Positions 1 through 34,900 of a DNA stretch of 64,000 nt are shown here, one piece after another. Every line of letters begins with the position of its first letter. Within the stretch, counting starts at the first letter, position 1. A model generated the notes under the pieces. The model saw only the letters and a program-made list of their open reading frames with translations, was not told the DNA's origin and ran no database searches. Source of the stretch: Anoplolepis gracilipes (lineage: Eukaryota; Arthropoda; Insecta; Hymenoptera; Formicidae); contig NC_132979.1 of assembly GCF_047496725.1 (NCBI RefSeq), forward strand, positions 2,435,501 to 2,499,500, in the 5' to 3' direction. Both the position numbers and the translations under genes were made by a program.

Positions 1-1758
1 CCATTAAAAGCCGGTAATCGCTCCTTTGTTTCCCCGGGGGGGTTTTTTCATCGCGAGGTTCGCATTACAATTAAAATGTCAGCGGAATGCAATCGTACTC
101 ACGCAGACCATTTACGAAACACGAAGCTGGCACACGCGTTCAACATTCATTGAATTTTCACGTCCGAGCGTTCCTTTCATCGTCGAATTTAATCAACGAA
201 TCTCGGCATCGTTCTTCGACAGGCGAAACTATTCGCAGAATATGCCACCGATGTTCGGAAACCATGTTTCCGAAATTATTTTTATTTCGAAACGTTCGAT
301 TAATTCTCTTTCTCGGGAGAGTCTGGTTTTTTTTTTTTTTTTTTTTTTTTGTTTTTTTTTCCTTCCTCGATTCGAATCGAACGTCGAGGATGAGTTGCAT
401 TAAGTCGAATCGCGAGATGCAGCATGATATGTAATTAGCACGATTAGTTTTTCAGCGCGAATGAGTCATCTCGTAACCGGTGCAGCTCGCTATTTAACGA
501 TATCAGCGCCCACACAGACACACATGCGCGTAATTTTCTGATACGATTCGCCAGTACTGCTTCCCTTTCGTATTTTTCAATCAGCCGCATTTATTCGCTG
601 CGTTATTTATTATTTATTCGCAGTTACCCATCTTGACTTTTCGTCACAACCAACGTTTATACCTCTCTTACCATGTTAAAAATACTTTTTGGATTATTTT
701 AAATCTCTCTCTCTTTTTTTTTTTTTTTTTTTTTTTCGTGTATATATTTTTCAGACTGCTAATTTACAATGTCTCATGGTTATGAGCATTGAATACCTTG
801 TTTCGTTTGATTACCTCGATTTCGTTAATTCATGTAAAACGCAGCTCTTTTATGTTCAAGGAGTTTTATTTATACAAATTCAACGAAAATTTGTAAAAAA
901 AATTTCGTGTATTTTTGCATGGATGTTGGTATCAAAGATTTTCTCTGATATCCAATTAAATACATTATTAACGAAATTTCGTTTTAAAATAATCCGTTAT
1001 TTAATACGCAAATATTTTTTTCCGTATTAAAAGAAAAATAAAAATAAAACAATAATAATAATAATATGTTAAGTTTTCATATTCTCGAGGTAAGATGCTA
1101 TTGTTAGAATTTCTATTCTGTTATAAATGTGCGAATTTATCCATGATTACTGAAGAGAAGATGAAAACGATATGTAAACAAACGACTCGGCGGCTCGCAT
1201 GTGTCGTAAATTATTTTGTCCGCCTTAAACGTTGATAACACAGCGGAAAGTCTCTTATTTCGCGATGATTTCTTTTCCGATCAATACCTCTGACGCGACT
1301 CTTTTATTTTACGACGAGCTTTTGATTTTTCTCGGGATGCCAGATTCCTCTTAACTGTCATATATCCCGGACAAAAAAGGTTTATCTCTTCGGCGAAATC
1401 TCGGCTGAAAACAGAATGATCCAGAAATACGAGTTTATCGATCGGCCGTAAGTTCAAGTTGCTCTTCTAAACACGTGGTAGTGGCCGCTTGATCGGTGCT
1501 AAAATTAATCGATCTATTCTGAAAATATACGGATAAACACACGCAAACACATATGCAGCTGTGCTATCATTTTCGTTTCAGCACGTGACTCGATCATTAT
1601 TGTCGATATCGGTTGCTCGATCTACGCGATCTTGTGCTACGTCCGTACAATTCATTGTTAATCGTAAAGTTGTTAGTCACATTTAATTATACGGTCGACA
1701 ATGAATTAGCGCCGAGTTTCTAACGATACTCATATCTGATTTGTTCTTGTGTTCACAG
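1..1758 (+). other. 3' part of a G alpha s intron
   Basis: AT-rich, no exon recognised. Homopolymer T tracts at 327-350 (T24) and 714-736. Ends with the acceptor TTCACAG at 1758. Confidence 0.8.
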
Positions 1759-22181
<20,423 letters not shown>

Positions 22182-22510
22182 CTTCGTTCCTGCCGATGTT
22201 TCCTGTTATCATCCGTTAACCTGACCGTCACACTCGTGCTGCGCCTCGAGCTATAATCGCTGCGAGCAAAAGCGAATGAGCGAACCCGCGAGATTCGTCG
22301 CGAGAGTATTCGTCGCCAATCAGGTAACGCGCACGCCGAGGGCTTCCTTCGGGATCGGAAAGCGTAGCTGGCAGGACGGACGACCGCGTTTATCGAGAAC
22401 TCGCCAGCAGACACTGTCACTGAGAGAGAAAGAGAGAGACAGGACTCTGCGAATCGATCGCTCTTACTTCTTTTCGACGACAAGATTCAGAAAGATGAGC
22501 CGGTACGCCG

Positions 22511-22531
22511 ATATATATATATATATATATG

Positions 22532-22569
<38 letters not shown>
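22511..22569. repeat. (AT)n microsatellite in the G alpha s 3' UTR
   Basis: 59 bp of AT interrupted once by GTATGTAT; 330 bp after the stop codon and 45 bp before the first AATAAA. Confidence 0.93.
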
Positions 22570-22570
<1 letters not shown>

Positions 22571-22613
22571 TGCTGCTGCATCTCTCTGCACCGTCTGAAA
22601 TCTGTCTCTCGCG

Positions 22614-22619
22614 AATAAA
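22614..22619 (+). terminator. first AATAAA poly(A) signal after G alpha s
   Basis: Canonical hexamer 433 bp after the stop codon. Further AATAAA copies on the same strand (24353-24358, 24784-24789, 26376-26381) allow longer 3' UTRs. Usage cannot be judged without transcript data. Confidence 0.45.
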
Positions 22620-25600
22620 GTGTTCCCTCTCACGTGGAATAAATCGTGCAAACTGCACGTCGATATGCCGACCACCGACCGCGTGTCTCGCTCCGCAGTC
22701 GTTCGACGAAAATGAACGAGCGGCCCCTGTAGGGGGCGTATTCTCGAACGGTCAATCGACTCTCCTTTGAGTTAAATGAAAGAGTGTGCTGAACACTCGT
22801 CGTCGTCGTCGTCATCCGAACGACGATGACGGGAATGAAACTCTCGCGCTCGATCGTGCGTATGAACCATTTACCTCGTTAATTTTATTCCTATTCGCGT
22901 GTAATTCCGTTGAGGAACGCGCGAATTACCTGTCGTAAACGTGGGCCAACGTCGTCATCGGGTGTGATTCGAGTGACGATCCTCTTCTCGTTCAACACAC
23001 TCTTGACGTGAATTATTATCGTTATCAGCTTAGCATTAAGGATGTTTCCTAAGACTTAGGCGAACCTCTCCGGTGAAAAGAAAAAAAAAAAAGAAGAAAA
23101 ACTGTTATCGTTTTTAACTTTCTCCCCTTTACTCGTTTTCGAATCTCCGCTACTACCTTGCCTAGCTCCTTCTTACATCTCTCTTAGAATCTCCGCGTTA
23201 TCTCTCCCGTTTTCTTCTTTTCCTTTCGTTGAGCTTTCGGCTTTCGAATCTCGATCCTTTTTATTATTATCATTGGCCCGACCCGTACGAGTCTCAGCCG
23301 CGCCCTTTTTACGAGAAGAGTATTTTGTGACATTTTACAGTATTTCGAAGAGCGTTTTAATTATATAAATATGTATCGAGTATGTACAGGGTGACCGTCC
23401 ACGGATTCTCATCGTTTTTTACGTACATTTCTTATCGATCGAGGTCTCTCACGGATATGGACTTTTCTCCCCCCCCCCTTTTTTCCATTACTGACGTATA
23501 TATACTGTAAATGGAGTTACTTTTTTTTAGTTTCTCTGTACTTAGGCACGCGCACTACCGCAACAGTAATAACGTCTGTATATTCTAGCCCACGTAAATG
23601 AAGTGTGCCACGTTCAAGTTCTTCGTTACCATGCATGCAAATATAATTTTGCGGTACGTTGCACGCACAACGTTTTAAACTCGTGTAAAAATTTAATTGT
23701 TTTACTTTGCCACTGAATTTGCATCTCACTTTCGGAGAGATCGTCGCGCCCCGATGATACGTTGATGGTAACGTGTACAAATTTTTACGCGACTGACCCG
23801 ACAGTCAATCATGGTGCATCATTTTTACGGCAAATGCCCCAGGTCTGATGTGCAAGAATTTTATCTCCCACACGCCTTCATAATTACATCCACTTCCCTC
23901 GTCGTCGCTACTTAAATATCCTGTACTGATAAATCATCTATCATTTTTTCTCTTTAAATTAAAAATTTTTTACATACTTTACTTGACATTACGTTAAAAT
24001 ATAACAAAATGCTTGCGTGCCAATGACATATATACATAGATCAAGTGACGTTTTAAAAAAGAGACTTTAATTGACAATTGGTCTACCAGCCATCTTTCTA
24101 TCGAAAATGCGAAAATCGAATATCTTTTTACTATAGTATTTAATTATTAAAAGTTTGCATATTTATTTATAATTATTTATAATAATTTTGTAAAGAGAGA
24201 GAAAGAGAAGAGCTATATTTTAATGGCATGTATCAAGTCTTAAAAGTTTAGTATCGTGTATTAAAATAATTTGCTGTAATAATATATTGATGAAGAGGAA
24301 AGAAAATGTAACGCATAATATTAAGAAATAATGTATCTTGCTTATCTAGCTTAATAAAAATAATCGTGCATTGGAAAGAGAAGAAAGATTTCAAAGAAAG
24401 CCTTTGGGCATTTACATTGTCAAATACCGATTCAAATCTTGTTTCAGAAGAATGTTTGATCTATGTGCGTATATCATTGCGTACTCGTGTTTCAAGGGTA
24501 TAATGCGTATACGATAGACACATCGTAATAATATGTTTTGTACATGTACATCATCCTATATACGATTGTCGTCTATAAAAGATTCTGCGGGATCAAAAGA
24601 GAGAATAATAATTTTCCATATAATTGCGCACACATAAAGCATGCACACACATCACACACTTTGCACGATTAACCCTTTAGCTTTAACATATAAACTCGAA
24701 TTATTGCAGCAAAATTTTAAATCGATATAATCTTTTCATGATTTTTTAAGCTTTTTATTATTTATCATGTATAGCTTTTTTACAATAAATATAGACTTTT
24801 TACATCGTGCTCGCAATGCATTTCTATCTTGTTTTCAAAGAAACTCTTTTAAAGTGCTGCAGCCAAAGGGTTAATATCGATTATCGACACGCCATGCTTT
24901 TTACAAAAATAATGGAATTAAAGCGAGTAAAGTAAAAGTCAAGAGTGAAATGAGCGAGGTTTTGTGTAGTATGCTGTAATACACTCTGCCGTTATTCCTA
25001 TTCTTTTTGATTAATTGTCCTTACATAATCATTTATAATCTATTCTTTCCGTCATAACGGCCGGTATACATGGCTATACATATTGGACTAATTTTACGTT
25101 CGATTCACAAAACTATTTTTAATACTCTAGTATCGGAAGAATTTTGTTCTCGATTATCTTTATAAACGATTACGCGACTCGATCTTTGACCTCGCCGTTT
25201 TATTCAGTGACATTAACGCCGTGTTTTATCCGCATTTGCTGTTTTAATCTATTAAATTAATATCTTAAACGCGATTCTTGCACTTCTTTTCATCGTGACT
25301 CGACGAGAATAGGAATTTCGGGGCATTACATAACTGGTATCCTCTACATGCCGACGTGTCCACAACTACGTAACTGTAATTTCATATATCGATGTACGTG
25401 TATAAATACGTAGAGTGGTACGAATAAGGCGATCACAAACATTTCGCCGAAACGAAATTCTTCTCTGCTCTTTTTTTTTTTTTCTTTTTTTTTTTGCGTG
25501 ATAGATAAAATCAAATGTATGTAACGTTTCGTCAGATTTAGCGTCCGTAACACGATGTTTATTAAATTGGAAAAATTCTAATCTGACTCTGTAAATTGTA

Positions 25601-25799
25601 AATGTACAGCGATACAAATCACTTTGGCGGAGAAAGGGAATGATGACAGCCGCCTCGTTCGTGTCACTATGTACACTTGCATCTGTCGTACTAGTACATA
25701 ATAGACACACAAGAGCCATAGTTTGTAACGTTATTTATAACTTCGCGAAACGTTATTTTTACTATGTGACTGACATGACTGAGAGGGAGAGAAAGAGAA

Positions 25800-25813
25800 A
25801 AAGAGAAAGAAAG

Positions 25814-25852
<39 letters not shown>

Positions 25853-25861
25853 GTGTGTGTG
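25800..25861. repeat. GA-rich microsatellite tract
   Basis: (GA)n with AAAG interruptions passing into a short (GT)n run. Confidence 0.9.
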
Positions 25862-26416
25862 TGAGAAGAGATCGAGCGAAGAGAATCTCTCTTTGCTCGA
25901 TTATTATCTATCGACAACTTCCGTGAAACTTAAATGTTCACACCCGGCACAAAGTCAAGTAGAAGCGAGTGTAACGAGAGTAATCTCGCCGCGGGTATTC
26001 TCGTTCCTATATGTCCCCCTTTTCCCCTTTCTCTTTTCCTTTTTCCATAGTATACGAAAATACGCTCTGATTTCTGATTTCGAGAGGTTTACGTAGCGAC
26101 GTCGAACGGAAATTAGCGCGAGCAAGAGACAAATCGATGCCACGTAATAACGAATTTCTATTGTCCACGTTAGAAAGAGAAAAAGTGTGTGTATGTGTGT
26201 GTGGGTGAAAGAGAGAGAGAGAGATACACGCAAGAACGACGTCGCTATTATTCTCATAGACTATAAAAAAGGAAGAATTCACGAGTGTTGATATATCGTT
26301 TGTATGCATTTGTGCATATGTGTGTGTGAGAGTGCGTGCGTGTACGCAAAACGAGGTAGAGGATGCGATGTGCCGAATAAAGTCGAGTTACGTGGCCACG
26401 ATTATGTATAGCGCAA

Positions 26417-26419
26417 CAT

Positions 26420-26476
<57 letters not shown>

Positions 26477-26490
26477 TATATATATACATA
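26417..26490. repeat. compound (CA)n(TA)n tract
   Basis: CA units, then TA units, then CA, then TA again; alternating purine-pyrimidine throughout most of the tract. Confidence 0.9.
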
Positions 26491-27364
26491 CGCCGAGATC
26501 GCACAAGTTTTTCTTTTCTTTTTTTCCGTACGTAAACTGAAAAAAGCGACATGCGAATATCTATATATATATGCATATTATATATGTACATCCATACATA
26601 CATGTATGTATATGTATAATATTTCGTAGGCGCGCGCAGATATATTATTATTTGTAAATAATTAACGACAGTGTTAGATTCCGTGACAAAGAGCAATGAC
26701 GTTATGATTTTGGACGTTCGAAGGATAGCGTGTCTCGTCTTATTAATTTAAATCGAGGAACAAGCTATATATGAATAAATAATGGTAGGGGAGGTCATCG
26801 CGTCGAATCCCGATGAAACGTCGTCACTCGTTGACGATCCAGCGCGAGATAAACAACAGCGATTGTCTCGTGTGAAAAGCGACCGTGAACGCGATTTAAG
26901 CCGACGATCAGCGGCGCGTAAAAGAAAGCAATCGATGCTACAAACGCCAATCGTTGATAAAGAAAAAAAAAAAAAGAAAGAATAAATGCAGCACACGTTG
27001 TCCGCGAAGCGCATTATTGTTTCGTCCTTAGCAATATTCTTTGTGGACCACGTCGCGGATTATGTAGCCTTAAATAGCGAAAGTGAAAGTAGACGTGTGT
27101 AATTAATTGGAATTAGCGTAACTGAAACGCGGGCAGACACGTGAGGAAAATCTGAGGTAACCGCCAGTGAGGAACTATAATTGCTATTGCGGTAACTATC
27201 GATACATTCAGCGATCTGCGGCTCGGTTGTACTAATATTAACCCGATTAGCCATTCTTTTTTAACGTAAAAAATGAAGGAACTAAAACAGATAATGCAGA
27301 AATCTATTAATAAAAAAAAAATTTTTAAGAAAGATTTTTAAGAGTCTAAAATATTAGAATGACA

Positions 27365-27366
<2 letters not shown>

Positions 27367-27412
<46 letters not shown>
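27367..27412. repeat. (AT)n microsatellite
   Basis: Pure 46-bp run in the G alpha s/Ddx1 intergenic stretch. Confidence 0.94.
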
Positions 27413-27415
<3 letters not shown>

Positions 27416-29258
27416 ACGCATATATATTTTTTTTAGAAATTTGCGTTGACTATACAAGTTAAAGATGGCTAACCCGGATTATGTCAGTATAACTTAGCTT
27501 ACGTAATTTATAATGCGATAGTTGAAAACTCGAAATCCGCTGCGAAATTCGAGAGTGTTATGCATTTCCAATGGAAGCACGAAACGTCTACTGATCGCGT
27601 GCACGTGGCTGGATGCTACGTGTCACGGATTAAGATTAGATCACGAGCGAATCATTATTGTCGTTACGCTGTTATTCAATAAACAATCTCCTCGCATTGT
27701 CGCAAATTTTATTAAAAGTGTGAATAGTATCATTGTAACATTAATTATATTAATTATTGTGTCATCGCGTGACGGACGACAGTCGTGAATCATTATTAGC
27801 TGACCTACTGTAAGTAGCGGCTTGTGCGAGTTTTTCCGCGTCGACGGAAGATTTGCAGAATCGAGTTAAATTATGCACAAAAAAAAAATCTCAAAAGTTC
27901 ACACAGACTCGTGATGAAATCGTTTGATCGACGTACGACATCCGAGCGCGACTTTGCTTTTGTAAGAGATTTATCTCGTGAAATTTTATATATCCTAGTT
28001 TTATATATATTAATGTTTTTCAATTCTGAAAGAGAGTTTTTTTGCGATTTGTTTTTCGAAAAATTGAAACCAAAAATTTAATTTTATTACGTGAACTAGT
28101 ATGCGTTTTTCATTCAATCAGGAGCGTCAGAAGCAACTGCGTAAGAATTTCCGTTAGATAAAATTTATATTAGAGCACACGCGCTTGCAATTCCACGTTA
28201 CCATCTGTCACGAATAAACCGTATTTGACGATTAGTTTTAAATAACGAGCTACGATCTAACGCCAGAGATATACTTTGCTCTTGGACGATTTCATCGACG
28301 GGTTCGGAAACGTCATATTTGACAAGTCTTATCGTTCGGTATATATATATATATATATATATTTGTTTTATGTTTATTAAAATTTTAAGAGAATGCAGGA
28401 TGCCCCTTTTAATTTTTTATTTGTTGACAGCTGCTCGAAATACGAGTTTCTTTGGAAAATGCAAATTTCTCTCATTTCGAATCTCGATATCTTCGATAAA
28501 ATCGTTCAAATGTGGCATAATCTTTCGGAGCTGGGCCGGTGCACTATCTCTTATCGCTCTTCCAATCGCGGAGAGAGAAAGGAAATGTTCCATTATCTTG
28601 TATCTATATCATGGTTCCACCATGGTTCCATAGTGAATCGTGCCTTTCTATACTTTTTCTCAGTCATTTCGTTGATTCTTCGTCATTTGTCGGAAAATTC
28701 GATTTTTTTCGATCATGATAGGTAAATTAGAGAAACGTGGAGCGATCTTGCGTTTGTCGTACAACATAATAAAGTTAATATTTAATTTTCGATAACATCA
28801 CACATATAAAAATCTGATTTCTACATAGATATGTCATATGATATCAAAAAATATCGCGCACGTGCAATATTATTTTTTTTTTTAAACTTTTTACAAGTTG
28901 TTTTATTTTTTTTTTTTATGTAATCTCGTAAATTATTACATACATACATTAATGAATTTCTAATGTAAGATCGCTTCGTCGTTTTAGGGAAAAATTTGAG
29001 AAGCAAGAGAAAGAAGCTACTTGTGCCTCGAGCGCGTCATCTATTCTAGAAATTAAGTAATTAATCGAAATGATGTCATTTATATAAGGATATATGTGTG
29101 GTTGAACGATCGTCAGTGCTATTTGAAATTTGACTTTTTCTAGTCTTCGATAGCGGTTCGCTGGGCTCCACATTTTTATAAAGCGTAAAGTATCGCCGTT
29201 AAATATACATCATCGCGCGTTTAATGGTATATATAATAAGAGAGAGAGATATATATAT

Positions 29259-29293
<35 letters not shown>
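29259..29293. repeat. (AG)n microsatellite
   Basis: GA run directly preceded by a short AT run; intergenic. Confidence 0.9.
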
Positions 29294-29298
<5 letters not shown>

Positions 29299-29769
29299 AA
29301 TATATGTGTGTGAGAGAAAGAGAAACATATGGGGTTCATTTATCATATCTTAAAGAGCAAATATATTCAATAAACTATATAAGAGGCGACTGCGAAATAT
29401 TGAAGCAAAGAATCACGATTGGAAAAGAGTGACGTACACTACGTCATTCTATAAAGATAATCATCTTTAATCCAAACTGTTTTTGACAACAAAAATGATA
29501 GCTTGCATAATTGATTGCATCGCGTAAATATGAAAGAAACATCAAAGGAAGAAACTAGGAAAAAAAGTTGCGATTAGCTCATCAATAATATCAATCAATA
29601 ACGTTTCCTCGTACCCCCTTTTCTCTCGTATCCTTAATTCATTCGTTATTGCGTGTCTCTTAGAAAGATGTCTAGTTGAAGACTTAAAGATGAATTATTC
29701 TTATTATTATTATCATCGATGCAAGAGAGAGAGAGAGAGAGAGGGAGAAGTGAAAGCGTAGGTATCTCT

Positions 29770-29813
29770 TTGGTGGTAACATTTATATACATATATATAA
29801 ATGTCACCATCAA
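29770..29813. repeat. imperfect 20-bp inverted repeat
   Basis: The arms TTGGTGGTAACATTTATATA and TATATAAATGTCACCATCAA pair over 20 positions, with two mismatches that would be G-U or A-C in RNA, around a 4-nt loop. It lies in the stretch between G alpha s and Ddx1. Confidence 0.6.
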
Positions 29814-30261
29814 ATAAGTGCTATATTAATTTAGGTGTGATTGAATGACGCAAGTCAAGAATGAGAGTACGCGATGTGAGTGACTGGTGAACTCGTGAAA
29901 TTCGTTAGGAAATCAAATTCGTATTGTTCGTGCCACGATTTCCATCAACTTCGATTATACTCACCACCGTGGCTTTGTAATTCCAAAAGGAATTACATCG
30001 ATATGCAGAAAGAGAGAGAGAGAGAGAAAGAGAGGAAGAGGGGAAGGAGATGAGGTGGATTAATAGTACCTCGCGTACAGTGCAATTAACAAAGATAAAA
30101 AAAAATATATATATATACACATATATTATGCTGCCGTATATAAAGTACGCAAAACGATCAAACATACACGGTGGAGGCACGTGACGTGCATGTACATCTG
30201 CTGGTGTCATTCAAATGCAAATCGTGGAACGAACAAGTAGGATAATGACAGATATATATAA

Positions 30262-30262
<1 letters not shown>

Positions 30263-30309
<47 letters not shown>
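30263..30309. repeat. (TA)n microsatellite
   Basis: TA run of about 40 bp with flanking AAATA variants; intergenic. Confidence 0.9.
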
Positions 30310-30312
<3 letters not shown>

Positions 30313-31854
30313 TTATATAAATATATAAATACAATTCATTGAATCAATCATGGATCGAATGTGCGTTGCGTATATCCTGAATGGTGTGCGTATGGTATTG
30401 CGTGCGTGTATTAAACATGTTACTAGATAACGAGGAAAATATTTCATTCTCATTCTGTGATGACTGTCTACTGAATACAAGAGGCGAGAAGAGAATAAGA
30501 AATGTTTACATAAAGTCTTAAGGCTAATGGATTAATCAATTGATTTAGCGAATAAAAATTTAATTAACAGTCGTTGTACTAATTGCGCAAATGAGAGAGA
30601 TAGAGAAAAAGGAGATATGAATCTTTATAGACGTAAGAAGATGCGTGTGTATGTGTCTCTCGTTCGTTACGTATGTGAAGAAGATGCGAATACGATAAAC
30701 ACGTCGCGCGCAAACATAGGACTTTAATATGTTAAAAGAAAAACCGAGAACACACACGTTGTATCCGAGTTGCGGCGAGAAGAGAGAACAGTATGATTTG
30801 TATACTGTATAACTTTAGTCGTTTATCATTGCTTTCGAGAATATATAAGAGTTATGTGTGTATAAATTATTATGTGTAATTAAACAGAAGTCATTTAGTA
30901 AATTTCTTATAAGCGTATATATTATAAATACAGAGAAAAAAAAAACACAACCACACACATACACACACAATGTCGTGCATACGCGCGCGACACTCCACAC
31001 AAGTACGTACACGTTATAAAAAAAAATTACAGTAGCAAACAGCCGCTGTATCCATACATTTGTTTGAGTAAAATAGTAATGATACGATTATGCAAATTTA
31101 TAACGATACAATAAATACTTACCGTACGTCTTACATAAATGGCAGATGCCTCTGTCGCAATCGACTGTGGGGCCCAATTTTTACAGGGCGTGTCTGTCTG
31201 TCTGTCTGTCTGGATGTATATACAAAGTATTCCATTTTAAATGATGTACTATCTTTGAATTTATTAGTGATGTCGAAAAATATTTCAAACAAAAACTGAA
31301 TAATTAAATATTTGATACGATTTTTTCTGTAGGTATAGATTAGTGAAGTATAATGAAGTATAGTTAGTTAGAGCGAAAAGTTGCATCTTGAAAAAATTCG
31401 CAAAAGTGTACGCATATAAAGTATATATTAAAAAAACAAAATTTTGACACGCATATTTTTTTCTATATCTTCTTCTACAAAAGAAAAAGTATCGTATTAG
31501 ATATGCTCTTTTCGAAATCGTTCAATTCTTGTCTGAAACATATTTTGTTCACCAAATTATCATAATTTCAAAGATATTTGCATACATCATTTCAAATAGA
31601 GCATTGTGTGTGTGTACATTTTTTCGCATATCTCGTTTGAACGTATCGCACAAAGAAAAATACACACAATTTTCTTTTCATACTCTTACGTTTAAATATA
31701 TCTCCATATGAGCTTAACGCAATGATTTTGTACAAATGCAAAAGTTCAAGAAATTTTCATAAATATAAAAAAAGAGCAAAAAAATATACGTAACAGCGAT
31801 AATATAGTATATCGTATTACAAACATTAATAATGTTATAAATAGTATTGCGAGA

Positions 31855-31860
31855 TTTAAT
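31855..31860 (-). terminator. candidate ATTAAA poly(A) signal of Ddx1
   Basis: On the minus strand ATTAAA begins 44 nt after the stop codon (31904). The nearest canonical AATAAA I see is at 31265-31260, about 640 nt downstream, so either a very short or a moderately long 3' UTR is possible. Confidence 0.35.
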
Positions 31861-31903
31861 TAGAGTTTAAATTGTTAAATATCCATGAATGAGTATTTCG
31901 TTT

Positions 31904-34900
31904 CTAACGCTCCGCTATATGAGTTTTTAAGAACGCGATCTGCGCTCTGGATTCTAATGCGGCCAATTCTGCTACAACAGGAGCCATTTGTTGAACATGA
32001 TTTTCGTAATTGGAACCTATAAGGTACGAGAGAAACGTTTTAATAATAGTCTCATTGTACACGCAATACGAAAAACGATATTACATACCCATTGCCATTC
32101 TCTTTTCGCCATACGTAACTTTTCCATCAAATTCGTTTAGCGGTACCTTTATCTCTGATCCGACTTGTTGAATTGTCACATTCAAATGATCTTCAATGTC
32201 CGCCAAATACTGCAAATGTTTTAGTTGATTATTAAGTTTTGTATAAATATAAAATTTATCTTGCACACGCGTGAGCTCTCTTTTTTGAGAGATAAAGATC
32301 AAATTGTACTTACTTGAGGCTCGTTGTACCACGTGCAACAACCACCTTGATTAGTCAGATTGGTATTTTGACAGTTTCTCCCACGAGAAGGACACCATTC
32401 ACCATGATACCACACTTTCTCCGGCACACTACTGACCAAAGAGATTGCCAAACCCATTCTCTCGGCTCTGCCGACTCGTCCGATGCGATGCACGTAATTG
32501 GACTTTTCATCGGGAAGAGTTATGTTTATCACTGCAAAAATGACATGGATAACGTGATCTGGAGTTTCTCCATAAAAAAATTTGGCTCGATCGAATTACT
32601 TACTAAAAGGTAATCCGGTGATATCCAATCCTCTGGCCGCTACGTCGGTACAGATCAAGAATTTCACCTCCTGACGTTTGAACCTCTCCAGATTGGCCTT
32701 ACGCTCCGCGGGCTTCCTATCTCCGTGCAAACACACGCATGAGAACTGCTGTGCGCCGGCCTGCTTCAGATATCTCTCGAGATTATCGCAATCGAGTTTC
32801 GTCCTGCAAAATATCAACGCCCGATCCATCTTGTGCTCCTTGATAGCGCGTACGCAGTACTCTCCCTTAAGTATCTTCACGGCCTCCGACAATGTCTCTG
32901 TAAGATGAGTGAGTGAGTATCAAGTCATATCGATTTCGTTACTTTTGTCGAGTGAAAATATAATTATGGTTATCATCTAACCGGCAGTATTGTTGCCTGG
33001 TCTCACGTTATCTCTCGCGTGTACACCGTCGGTTTGAACGCAATTTCTCAGATTATACCAGGATTTGTCCTTCTGCGGATCTACCACTACTACGACATGA
33101 TGCACAGTCTCGGGCACTGCGTCTTCGCCTTTTAGATCTACCCAAGTTGGAAAATGCATCAAACGTTCCTACAATCAAAAATTCAAATTATTCAAAATTT
33201 GATAACTTTTATTTATATTATATTGATCAATGTTAGATACGCGTCTCGATTCAAACTTACAGCCATTTTTTTAACTTCGAATGCGTGTAACGTCGCCGAG
33301 CACACAATCATTTGCAGTCTCTTGCCATCCGACGTAATTTTTGGAATCTGCCTGTGCAAGCGATCGATAAGTTCGGTGTAACCTTGCTTCAACAATCCGT
33401 CAGCTTCGTCCAGCACAAAGAACCTTGAAACATTATATATTATTTTACCCGTGTTATTTTTTTTTTGTAGTTGAGCGACATATTACCTGCAGTGCGTTAG
33501 TAATAAGTAACCGCCTTGTATAAGATCCTCTAGACGTCCAGGAGTCGCGACGACTATGTCTACACCAGAGTTTAAAGTGGCAATCTGTTCTTTCACGTTC
33601 ACTCCACCGATAACGAGCAGCTCTCTGATCGTTGGATCCTTCAAGTGTATTTTGAACTGAAAAAAAATTATGAGGTCATTTCATTAATATCACATATGAT
33701 TTCAATGACAAAATTTCATTCAAATTCTCATTCACCTTCTGGATTTGATTGTAGGTTTGTTCAGCTAATTCGCGAGAGGGCTCTATGATAATTGCTTGAG
33801 GGGCGTTATTTGTCGGTTTACCGCTTTCTTTTGATTGATTCCGATTGCTGTTGACGAGATTGCATTTGACGGATTCCTTCGGAGCTGACGACACGGCTAC
33901 ATAGTCATTTGGAGGCGGATGTTTAAAAGGTTGCGCTCCAAAATTGAAAGCCATCTCGGCATTTTTTAGCACGACGGCCGGATAGTAAATCTGCGACTTT
34001 TGTTGCGCGTTTAACGTAAACGCGACACCCAAGTCCACACCGTTTTTGGTAAATTTTATTTCACCCCTCGCTAAATCGAGGAAACAGCCGATCACATCGT
34101 GCATCCCAAAGGCCTCCCCATAATTGTCAAACTGTTTCGCGTTCGATTTCTTTCCAGTACCGCCAAATCCATAACCGAATCTATCTGTTCCTAAATCTAA
34201 AGCAGCCTGTTCCAAGAACGAGAGGATTATATAATATAAGGACTTTAAAAGAGTGACAATTACATAAAAATACTAACCTGAGACGTAGACCAACCCACTC
34301 GACATAAACCTTCGTCAGTAACTGTGGCCTCAAAAAAGTACATGCCATTTCCTGAAATTCCTTTATTCGCACGGCAACCATGCCATTCTTTTTGCTCTCT
34401 ACTTTGACATCTTAAACCATCTGGTGTTACTGCCAAGGCTGATCCTCTGTCAAACAGACTCAATCCCCAGTTTGCAGCTGTAAGATGGCAAAGTATTTGT
34501 ACTTTCCAACACTGAACTTTATGCGTAACGTAACGCTTATAACTGTCACAACTCAATACACACATTGTTGAGTCTGCGCAACAACTCCGGCTCCTTTTCC
34601 AGATTCCAAATCTTTGAGAGTTTCCCAGACTATTTGCAAAATAGGCAAACAAAAGGCACCAGTTTTTCCACTGCCAGTTTCCGCAGCCATCAGTACATCT
34701 CCACCACCCAGAATCAATGGAATAGCCTCAGCTTGAACGTCGGTTGGCAGTCTGTAATTTACAATCTCTTGAAGAAGTAATCAGAGTAAGCAGTAATCTT
34801 ACTTATTGTTGGATCTTTTTTCAGTTACATTTATTTTCAAAATAAAAATCACAGTTTTACTCACGTCCAGTCTATCTCATCGACTGCCTTTCCTATCTCT

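Larger units (their letters stand above)
22182..31903. other. G alpha s 3' UTR plus intergenic stretch, about 9.7 kb
   Basis: No coding sequence recognised between the two convergent genes. Several plus-strand AATAAA signals, AT/GA/CA microsatellites (22511, 25800, 26417, 27367, 29259, 30263) and one imperfect hairpin (29770). Where the G alpha s 3' UTR ends is unknown. Confidence 0.7.

Noticed and set aside
26782..26985. 67-codon charged frame ending in a Lys/Glu run
   Set aside because: Looked briefly like a small basic protein, but the tail is an A-tract and nothing supports transcription as a separate gene.
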